Origin: Paramuribaculum sp.
GTDB lineage: Bacteria; Bacteroidota; Bacteroidia; Bacteroidales; Muribaculaceae
NCBI GenBank assembly: GCA_029051965.1
Contig: JAIDJZ010000329.1
Coordinates: forward strand, 1 to 20,161
Direction of reading: 5' to 3'
DNA length: 20,161 nt
Part shown: positions 14,331 to 20,161 of the stretch, one piece after another
Numbering within the stretch: the stretch's first letter is position 1
Layout: the number at the start of each line of letters is the position of its first letter
Made by a program: the position numbers and the translations under genes
Notes under the pieces: model-generated
What the model was told of the DNA's origin: nothing
Database searches by the model: none
The model's input: only the letters and a program-made list of their open reading frames with translations

Positions 14331-15776
14331 TCAGAATCTCGTATAGAGGAAAGCGTTGTTTGTCGCTCCGATCAGCAGCGCCACACTGACAATAAGGATC
14401 AAAGCCGAGACAGCGACACGCGTGCCAAGAGCCACAGTCACATGACCTGCGGAACTCTCTCCGAAAATTCGCGACGGCAGCGAAGAGACAATCCGGCGCA
14501 CAGGCATGCAGAACAGTATCGCCACGATCCAGAGCCAGAATCGGTCGAAAACCGCGCTCTCGGCTGCGAAGTCCCAGTGGTCGGCCGACAGTCCGAAAAA
14601 GGAATGGAAGAACACTCCCATCCGGCCAAGATCGTCGAAGTAGAAAATACCCCATCCGACCACAATCAGCAGCAAGGCATAGAGGTGAAGCAACGGACGC
14701 GGAATCCGGGAGGCATAAGGAAGAAGCGCAAACTTCTCGACCATCACGATCAGCCCGAAATAGAGTCCCCACAGGATAAAATTCCACGCGGCACCATGCC
14801 AGAGACCGGTCAGAAACCAGACGACCATTATGTTGAGGAACTGATGGGCGCGATTGCCTCCCAGAGGAATATAGACATAGTCGCGGAAGAACGAACCGAG
14901 CGACATGTGCCAGCGGCGCCAGAATTCGGTGATTGTCCTCGAACAGTAGGGATGGTTGAAATTCTCGCAGAAGTGGAAACCGAGACAACGTCCGATTCCG
15001 ATCGCCATATCGCTGTAGCCCGAGAAGTCGAAATAGATCTGGAAGGTGAAGGCGACGATGCCGATCCACGCACCTCCGGTCGAAAGATTCGACATGTCGG
15101 ATTTGAGAAACTGGTCGGCGATCTCAGAAAACTGATTGGCGATGATCACTTTCTTGCCGAGACCGATCAGAAAGCGGAAAACGCCGTCGGATATATCTTC
15201 GGCCGAAGCCCGGCGCGAATTGATCTCGGCCGCAACCGAGCCGTAGCGCACGATCGGGCCTGCGATGAGCTGCGGAAACATCGAGATGTAGAGCAGCAGA
15301 TTGAAAAAATTGCGCTGTGCAGGAGCCTCGCGGCGATAGACATCGACCAGATAGCTGACCGACTGGAATATATAGAAACTGATACCTATCGGCAGCGCGA
15401 TCGAGGGAACGCCGACCGGGATTCCGAGATCTGCAAGAATCTGGGCGAAGAAACCGGTGTACTTAAACGTTGCCAGAATCGCCACATTGGCCGCAACGCC
15501 TGCTGTAAGGGCCATTTTGCGGTGTTTCGATGCCGAGGCTATCACCTTGCCGGCAAAAAAGTTGACCGCAACGCAACCCAGCATCAGGAAGACATAGACC
15601 GGTTCTCCCCAGGCATAGAACAGGAGCGAGAAAGCCACAAGTACGGCATTGGCGAATGGATGTTCACACTCAAGCCGTCCGGAGAAGAGCCGGCGGTCGA
15701 TCAGCCGCGCCCCGGAATAAAGAAGTATGAATGCGGGGAGAAATACGAACAGGAAGAACAGATCTGAAAAAACCAT
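14331..15776 (-). CDS. MBOAT family membrane-bound O-acyltransferase (AlgI-like)
   Basis: A 481-residue polytopic inner-membrane protein of the AlgI/DltB-type MBOAT family, which moves an acyl group from a cytoplasmic donor to the outer face for glycan acylation. It starts MVFSDLFFLFVFLP as is typical, has PQLIAGPIVRY (168-178), FDFSGYSDMAIGIGRCLGF (249-267) and EFWRRWHMSLGSFFRDYVYIPLGG (284-307, His290), then the catalytic His327 in FLTGLWHGAAWNF (321-333). About ten or more membrane segments are visible and the length is normal. It begins two nt after the SGNH hydrolase stop, so the two are almost certainly translationally linked, and the two DHHW genes follow. Confidence 0.96.
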   Translation of the reverse strand: MVFSDLFFLFVFLPAFILLYSGARLIDRRLFSGRLECEHPFANAVLVAFSLLFYAWGEPVYVFLMLGCVAVNFFAGKVIASASKHRKMALTAGVAANVAILATFKYTGFFAQILADLGIPVGVPSIALPIGISFYIFQSVSYLVDVYRREAPAQRNFFNLLLYISMFPQLIAGPIVRYGSVAAEINSRRASAEDISDGVFRFLIGLGKKVIIANQFSEIADQFLKSDMSNLSTGGAWIGIVAFTFQIYFDFSGYSDMAIGIGRCLGFHFCENFNHPYCSRTITEFWRRWHMSLGSFFRDYVYIPLGGNRAHQFLNIMVVWFLTGLWHGAAWNFILWGLYFGLIVMVEKFALLPYASRIPRPLLHLYALLLIVVGWGIFYFDDLGRMGVFFHSFFGLSADHWDFAAESAVFDRFWLWIVAILFCMPVRRIVSSLPSRIFGESSAGHVTVALGTRVAVSALILIVSVALLIGATNNAFLYTRF

Positions 15777-15778
15777 GA

Positions 15779-16588
15779 TTAATCTTTCGCGGAGAGGGTT
15801 TCAATAACTGTTTTCAAAATAATATCAGCAACGCGGCGTGCCCCTTCGGCCGATGTGTGCGTTCCGTCGGTAGTGAAACGCGGTTTCACCTTCTCTTCGG
15901 CCGGATCGATTCCGCTTTCAAGATCGAGTCTGACGACCGGAACTCCAAGCCGCTTTCCGCAGCGCGCGATCAGATCGGCCACACGGGCTATGTTTGCGGG
16001 CGACGTCGCCGTGGTCGGCATCGGAGTCACAAGAATCAGCGAAGCCCCCGGGAAACGTTCCTGCAACATCCTGCAGGAAAGCATCACCGAACGGGCAAGC
16101 GAGGTCGCTCCCGAGGGGAGAGCCGACGTGATTGTCGACAGATTGACCTGCGAGGCGTCGTCGGCCCATATACCTGGGCGGCGGCGCGAAAACCACGCGT
16201 CATTTGTCCCGCACATGACAACAATCAGGTCCGGAATCTGGACTCGGCCGGAATCGGCATCGGCTTTCAGTCTGACAACCTGATTGTAGATGACATTGTC
16301 CGGACCGAGAACCGCAATATTCTCGTCGGGGTTGCGGCGTGTGCGGGCCGTGTTTGTCCAGGTTGCCCCACTTCGGGCATAGCTGCGGCAGAAGGCCGGC
16401 TGAAGCGTTTCGCGCAGCCAATAGTTCCAACCCTTAGGATTGTCGCAGAGATCGCCGCCGATCCATGTGTTGCTATCTCCTAAAAGAATTATGTTTGCCT
16501 CTGCGGCTGTCTCGGTCTCTCCGTTTGCAAAAACAGAAAAACAACAGACAATAGCCATCAGAAGGCATGCGGCCAGTTTTCGGCTCAT
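15779..16588 (-). CDS. Exported SGNH/GDSL hydrolase
   Basis: A 269-residue SGNH-fold hydrolase. The start MSRKLAACLLMAIVCCFSVFANG is a signal peptide, which is why I chose the ATG at 16588 over one at 16624 that would bury it behind 12 extra residues. Block I is LLGDSNTW (Ser39), block II includes RSGATW (Gly74), block III is CGTND (Asn129) and block V is TDGTHTSAEG (Asp241, His244), so the active site is complete. It probably acts as a periplasmic acyl esterase or transferase on the glycan modified by the neighbouring MBOAT/DHHW proteins. It is the first gene of the cassette, after a terminator and a -7 box. Confidence 0.9.
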   Translation of the reverse strand: MSRKLAACLLMAIVCCFSVFANGETETAAEANIILLGDSNTWIGGDLCDNPKGWNYWLRETLQPAFCRSYARSGATWTNTARTRRNPDENIAVLGPDNVIYNQVVRLKADADSGRVQIPDLIVVMCGTNDAWFSRRRPGIWADDASQVNLSTITSALPSGATSLARSVMLSCRMLQERFPGASLILVTPMPTTATSPANIARVADLIARCGKRLGVPVVRLDLESGIDPAEEKVKPRFTTDGTHTSAEGARRVADIILKTVIETLSAKD

Positions 16589-16671
16589 GTTGAAATCAGT
16601 ATTTAAAGGTTTCAGGGCTGGCATCGGTCAAATTGCACGTGCCAGAGCGGCAAACACCGCTTCATGACATG

Positions 16672-16679
16672 CAAAGTTA
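16672..16679 (-). promoter_or_regulatory. -7 promoter box for the O-acylation cassette
   Basis: On the minus strand TAACTTTG matches the TAnnTTTG -7 consensus. No TTTG is found at the expected 19-21 nt upstream; that space is occupied by the T tract of the pdxB terminator. Transcription would start near 16668, giving a leader of about 80 nt before the SGNH ATG. This makes the four-gene cassette independent of pdxB. Confidence 0.55.
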
Positions 16680-16690
16680 CGCATTTTCAG

Positions 16691-16715
16691 AAGAAAAAGG
16701 CCGCCGTAAGGCGAC
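16691..16715 (-). terminator. Rho-independent terminator of pdxB
   Basis: On the minus strand GTCGCC (16710-16715) and GGCGGC (16700-16705) form a 6-bp stem with one T-G pair around the tetraloop TTAC, followed by CTTTTTCTTCT. It lies 13 nt after the pdxB stop codon and ends the purD-side transcript. Confidence 0.7.
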
Positions 16716-16728
16716 AAATAACATTTTT

Positions 16729-17739
16729 TCAAAAAATCTCGCCGCGAAGACGGTAGTTGTTGCGCAATTGCTCGAACGAGGAGGGGTTAGAGCGCAGATC
16801 TGCGGTGTCTTTAAACGGATCGTAGCTCCCGGCCACCACTTCAGCAGTGACCGTATCGGGAGCCGACGGCGGAACCGGCTCCGACAGAACGGGGACCGGC
16901 AATCCGAGTTTTTCAGCGACCGCTCCGACAGCCATTGCCGTCGCACGGATCTTGCCTTCGCGCGAATAGCCGGCGATGTGCGGCGTGGCGATATAGGCCA
17001 GACTGAGCAGCCGCTCACTGATCTTCGGCTCGCCTTCCCAACAGTCAACGACTGCTTTGCCCACACTTCCAGCCTCGATTGCCTCAACCCAAGCGTCATT
17101 GTCGGCAACGGGTCCGCGTGCCGAATTTATGACCATCGGACGGCGCCCGAGCGATCCGAAAAAACGCGCGTCGAGCAAATGATGTGTTGGATGAGGTCCG
17201 GACTTAGTGTAAGGAGTGTGGACAGTTATAATATCGGCATTGCGGGCTATTTCATCGAGGGAGCAGAACCCCGCCTTCCCTTCCCGTTCAGCTCTGGGAG
17301 GGTCGCAAAGCATAAGATTCATGCCCAGTCCACGGGCCCAGCGGGCCACGATCGATCCGACGTTGCCTACTCCGACAATTCCGATTGTCAGGTCTTTCAG
17401 ATCCCGGCCATAGGCAGCGATGACGGCCGCGAGAACATACTGCGCCACGGCCGGAGCGTTGCATCCGGGCGCGTTGCACACGGTTATGCCGGCTGAGCGA
17501 CACCATTCAGCGTCGACATGATCGAGACCGATCGTTGCCGAAGCGATGATGCGACATTTCGATCCGTCGAGCAGATGTCGGTCGCAGCGTGTGCGTGTGC
17601 GTGTGATCAGCGCGTCGGCATCTGCCATAGCCTCCGGAGTGATTTCTTCCGGGGAAAGATAGCTGACCGACGCCACATTTTCAAAGATTCCGCGCGCAAA
17701 AGGGATATTGCGCTCGATAACTATGCGAGGAGAGCCCAT
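16729..17739 (-). CDS. pdxB: Erythronate-4-phosphate dehydrogenase
   Basis: A 336-residue NAD-dependent D-2-hydroxyacid dehydrogenase that oxidises 4-phosphoerythronate in the DXP-dependent pyridoxal 5'-phosphate pathway. The Rossmann fold has GIVGVGNVGS (120-129) with the NAD-binding acidic residue in LCDPPR. Catalytic residues are Arg208 in NSARG, Glu237 in DCWEGEP and His254 in TPHIAGYS. The C-terminal block SYDPFKDTADLRSNPSSFEQ and following residues (about 305-333) is the dimerisation domain that separates PdxB from other D-hydroxyacid dehydrogenases. Its start overlaps the stop of the upstream membrane-protein gene by 19 nt, so the two are translationally coupled. A terminator follows its stop. 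Confidence 0.95.
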   Translation of the reverse strand: MGSPRIVIERNIPFARGIFENVASVSYLSPEEITPEAMADADALITRTRTRCDRHLLDGSKCRIIASATIGLDHVDAEWCRSAGITVCNAPGCNAPAVAQYVLAAVIAAYGRDLKDLTIGIVGVGNVGSIVARWARGLGMNLMLCDPPRAEREGKAGFCSLDEIARNADIITVHTPYTKSGPHPTHHLLDARFFGSLGRRPMVINSARGPVADNDAWVEAIEAGSVGKAVVDCWEGEPKISERLLSLAYIATPHIAGYSREGKIRATAMAVGAVAEKLGLPVPVLSEPVPPSAPDTVTAEVVAGSYDPFKDTADLRSNPSSFEQLRNNYRLRGEIF

Positions 17740-18710
17740 ATGTAGAGAATAAGATAAAGTGAGAGTATAGTGCAGACCGCGATATAACCGCGGTTTTCTG
17801 CCTTGATTCTAAAAAACAGAGCCGTCTGATAGGCGACGCAGCAGTTGAGAAGAGGTAGATAGGCCGTTATGTTGGCGAAGTCTATGACAGCGAGCATTAA
17901 AGTGGCTATGGTGACGGTTACGAGCAAGCCGGACAGAGAACGTGCGCGTGCGTTATAGCTGTAGACTTTGACCATATTGGTCAGTGTCATGACAAAACCG
18001 ACGATCACTGTCACTATGATAACGGCCACAAGCTGGGCTGTGTCGGCGAGATCAAGCTGGGTGAAGACACTGAATCCGGCCGGGAATGTTATCTGAGCAA
18101 GATCTATCCAGCCGACCCCCCATGCGATCCACCACGGGACGACTACGCCTGTCAGCGCAGACAGAAGCGTCCGGAAAGTGAAACAGCGCATCTGGGCGCA
18201 TCCGGCTATGAATACCGGCAGATAGGCCACCAGTGCATACTGAAACATCGAGCCGGCCGACAGCAAGGTAAAGACAAGAAACACCCGCTTCGCACCGCTG
18301 ACCGGCTGCTGATAGACCGTGTAGATCAGCCCCATAGCCGACAGGACAACCAGAGCCACCATCATGCCCGAACAGGCTCTGGTGGAAATCAGCGGACTGG
18401 CCGCCTCCATAAACCCGAACACACCGAGATAGAGCAACGATGAGGTTCGCAGCAGGTTGAAGGCGTTGTTTATGAAAACCATCGCACCCATTGTAACGGC
18501 AATGGCAATGAGTGCGGCTCCAAACGAGACCGCACCCGTAAGAAAATCTGCCGAAGCCGCACCTGTCACAAGCCCCCGGCCAGTAGCGATCGCCGGCAAC
18601 TTGGCTACAGACGAAGCAATCAAAATTGCAATCGTCGCCACTGCCACCAGCGAATAGGCTCCAAGCCGGCTTCTAAGCAGTAAAGTGATCGATCGTTCAG
18701 TCGGTTTCAA
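17721..18710 (-). CDS. Polytopic integral membrane protein of unknown function
   Basis: A 329-residue hydrophobic protein with roughly nine or ten membrane segments (for example about 17-37, 55-80, 115-133, 142-163, 182-200, 227-249, 260-300 and 308-328). I recognise no transporter signature, catalytic motif or named domain. It starts with a short cytoplasmic MKPTERSITLLLRSRLG. It begins 11 nt after the purD stop and overlaps pdxB by 19 nt, so it is locked between two cofactor and nucleotide biosynthesis genes in one operon. That position is suggestive but does not prove a role in vitamin B6 or purine metabolism. It could be a Bacteroidota DUF membrane family whose name I cannot assign. Confidence 0.85.
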   Translation of the reverse strand: MKPTERSITLLLRSRLGAYSLVAVATIAILIASSVAKLPAIATGRGLVTGAASADFLTGAVSFGAALIAIAVTMGAMVFINNAFNLLRTSSLLYLGVFGFMEAASPLISTRACSGMMVALVVLSAMGLIYTVYQQPVSGAKRVFLVFTLLSAGSMFQYALVAYLPVFIAGCAQMRCFTFRTLLSALTGVVVPWWIAWGVGWIDLAQITFPAGFSVFTQLDLADTAQLVAVIIVTVIVGFVMTLTNMVKVYSYNARARSLSGLLVTVTIATLMLAVIDFANITAYLPLLNCCVAYQTALFFRIKAENRGYIAVCTILSLYLILYIWALLA

Positions 18711-18721
18711 TTCAGCGTCGC

Positions 18722-19996
18722 TTATTTCATTACATCGCGGCCGATGTCGCGACGGAAATACGCCCCGTCAAAATTGATCCGGCCAATTGACCCGAAGCTT
18801 TTTTCGAGGGCCTCGGCAAGTGTGTCGCCCAGAGAGCTGACCGCGAGCACTCGTCCGCCTGATGTCAGCAGATCGCCGTTGTCACCGCGGCTTGTTCCGG
18901 CGTGGAACACGATGCTGTCGGTCACGTCGCCGACACCGGTGATCACTTTTCCTTTAGGATAAGACCCGGGATAGCCTCCGCTGACCATCATGACTGTCGC
19001 TGAGGCCTGAGGACTGTGGCTAAGTTCGAGATCGCCGAGATCTCCCGCGGCAGCAGCTTTCATCAACCCGACAAGGTCGGAATCGACGCGAAGCATCACC
19101 GCTTCCGTTTCAGGGTCGCCCATGCGGACGTTATATTCGATCACCATCGGTTCGCCGCCGACGTTGATGAGTCCGAGAAAAATGAATCCGCGGTAGATGA
19201 TATTTCTGTCGGAAAGGCCTTTGATTGTCGGTTCGATTATGCGGGTGCGGACCTTCTCCATGAACTCGCTGTCGGCAAACGGAACGGGACTCACGGCACC
19301 CATACCGCCGGTATTAAGGCCGGTATCACCTTCGCCGATACGCTTGTAGTCTTTAGCGACAGGGAGCACACGATAGCCTCCGTTGCCGTCGGTCAGGACA
19401 AAGACCGAACATTCGATTCCCGAAAGGAACTCCTCGACAACAACCGTGGCGCTTGCTCCGCCGAACATTCCGGAAAGCATTTCGCGCAGACTGCTGCATG
19501 CCTCTTCCAGACTGTCTATGATCAGAACGCCCTTTCCGGCAGCCAGGCCGTCGGCCTTCAGCACATAGGGAGGATTGAGCGTCGAAAGAAACTCGCATCC
19601 TTCATCGGCGGTAGCGGCGGTAAACGAGCGGTAGCGGGCTGTCGGTATTGAATTCTCAGCCATGAACTGCTTGGCAAAGTCCTTGCTGCCCTCAAGGCGG
19701 GCACCCTCTTTCGACGGTCCGACCACCAGAACATTGGGAAGTTCCTTTGCCATAAAGTCATAGATTCCGGCAACAAGCGGATCCTCGTTACCAACAACAA
19801 TCATATCGATGCTTTCGGCCACGACAAAGTCCTTGACGGCCTCGAAATCCAATGGCGAGAGCGCGACGTTTGTGCCATAGGCATCCGTGCCGCCATTGCC
19901 GGGGGCAATGAACAGTTTCTCAGTCAGAGGACTCTGGTTTATTTTCCATGCGAGGGCCGATTCGCGGCCGCCCGATCCGAGCAATAGAATTTTCAT
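18722..19996 (-). CDS. purD: Phosphoribosylamine--glycine ligase (GAR synthetase)
   Basis: A 424-residue ATP-grasp ligase that joins phosphoribosylamine and glycine in the second step of de novo purine synthesis. The N-terminal domain has MKILLLGSGGRESALAWK and APGNGGT (31-37). The ATP-grasp core shows PSKEGARLEGSKDFAK (94-109), VLKADGLAAGKGVLI (145-159), LNTGGMGAVSP (228-238) and metal-binding EYNVRMGDPETE (287-298). The C-terminal domain ends KSFGSIGRINFDGAYFRRDIGRDVMK. Length and start are standard, and the gene is monofunctional, not fused to other pur genes. It lies 48 nt downstream of an unidentified partial gene and 11 nt before a membrane-protein gene. Confidence 0.97.
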   Translation of the reverse strand: MKILLLGSGGRESALAWKINQSPLTEKLFIAPGNGGTDAYGTNVALSPLDFEAVKDFVVAESIDMIVVGNEDPLVAGIYDFMAKELPNVLVVGPSKEGARLEGSKDFAKQFMAENSIPTARYRSFTAATADEGCEFLSTLNPPYVLKADGLAAGKGVLIIDSLEEACSSLREMLSGMFGGASATVVVEEFLSGIECSVFVLTDGNGGYRVLPVAKDYKRIGEGDTGLNTGGMGAVSPVPFADSEFMEKVRTRIIEPTIKGLSDRNIIYRGFIFLGLINVGGEPMVIEYNVRMGDPETEAVMLRVDSDLVGLMKAAAAGDLGDLELSHSPQASATVMMVSGGYPGSYPKGKVITGVGDVTDSIVFHAGTSRGDNGDLLTSGGRVLAVSSLGDTLAEALEKSFGSIGRINFDGAYFRRDIGRDVMK

Positions 19997-20044
19997 TTGT
20001 TGGAGGATTGGGGTTAGTTATTGATGGTTGTTGCTGAAATCTGA

Positions 20045-20161
20045 TTAATCGTTTGACTCCTGATTGTCAGAGCCATTCTGTCCGGGACGTTTCCATCCGC
20101 GGCGCGGGCGGAAGGTCCCACCGCTCTTCTCTTTCGAGATCGAGGGGTCGCGGCCGATGAT
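20045..20161 (-). CDS. C-terminal tail of an unidentified gene, cut by the window edge
   Basis: On the minus strand a frame open from the window edge ends in TAA at 20045-20047. The 38 visible residues begin IIGRDPSISKEKSGGTFRPR and continue RGWKRPGQNGSDNQESND. The segment is basic, Gly/Arg-rich, then acidic: a disordered tail of the kind seen on RNA-binding proteins and some pseudouridine synthases. Too little is present to name the family. Its codon use (GGC, CGC, GAC) resembles neighbouring genes, which supports it being coding. It is 48 nt upstream of purD on the same strand and may share its operon. Confidence 0.6.
   Translation of the reverse strand: MIGRDPSISKEKSGGTFRPRRGWKRPGQNGSDNQESND

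Noticed and set aside
14322..15767. A 481-codon plus-strand ORF opposite the MBOAT gene
   Set aside because: It is the antisense shadow of the MBOAT gene: its product is a very polar, Arg/Glu/Asp-rich chain with no domain, while the minus strand encodes a textbook MBOAT with its catalytic His.
17586..17612. GT/GC-rich simple repeat (GTGTGCGTGTGCGTGTG) as a phase-variable tract
   Set aside because: It lies inside pdxB, encodes the TRTRTR stretch in frame, and is imperfect and short, so slippage is unlikely to be regulatory.
14309..20010. The 11-mer TTGGAGGATTG upstream of both purD and the exported DHHW gene (14309-14319 and 20000-20010) as a shared regulatory motif
   Set aside because: In 20 kb dozens of 11-mer pairs are expected to match by chance, and the distances to the start codons differ (3 versus 17 nt).

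Overview
The window looks like a chromosomal segment of a Bacteroidales bacterium, most likely a Muribaculaceae-type gut commensal with moderately high GC. Reasons: several starts are preceded by the Bacteroidota promoter signature (TTTG, about 20 nt, then TAnnTTTG), Shine-Dalgarno sequences are not evident, and Bacteroidota-typical families (DUF3256, TIGR02757/DUF2400, DHHW proteins) sit in tight operons. The family assignment below order level is an impression. I see no insertion sequence, prophage, CRISPR array or plasmid function.

Left end (1-1437, minus strand): tRNA-Glu, rpsT (ribosomal protein S20) and a second tRNA-Glu form one short transcription unit with a strong promoter (1406-1437) and a terminator (861-897). 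A TIGR02757 family gene follows. A 407-base gap (1370-1776) holds the tRNA promoter, an A/T-rich tract, a 10-bp tandem duplication and an unexplained minus-strand small ORF (1571-1735).

Centre left (1777-8988, plus strand): a FemAB/GNAT-like acyltransferase gene is followed by a compact run of six genes: DEAD-box RNA helicase with a DbpA RNA-binding domain, secreted DUF3256 protein, xseA and xseB (exonuclease VII), an orphan membrane histidine kinase and a HAD phosphatase. Spacing ranges from a 4-nt overlap to 39 nt, so they are probably one operon.

Centre (9015-11736, plus strand): two genes have their own near-consensus promoters. One encodes a DUF1846 (UPF0371) nucleotide-binding protein. 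The other encodes a class II Fic AMP-transferase with a C-terminal winged helix; a perfect 10-bp inverted repeat abuts its promoter.

Right half (11799-20161, minus strand, read right to left): the C-terminal tail of an unidentified gene, purD, a polytopic membrane protein and pdxB, ending in a terminator (16691-16715). A new promoter then drives a four-gene cassette: SGNH hydrolase, MBOAT acyltransferase and two DHHW (AlgJ/AlgX-like) proteins. By family knowledge this is an envelope or exopolysaccharide O-acylation machine: the MBOAT carries the acyl group across the inner membrane, and the DHHW and SGNH enzymes transfer it to, or remove it from, a glycan in the periplasm. No glycan biosynthesis genes are adjacent, so the substrate is unknown. 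This cassette and the palindrome-flanked fic gene are the most interesting parts of the window.
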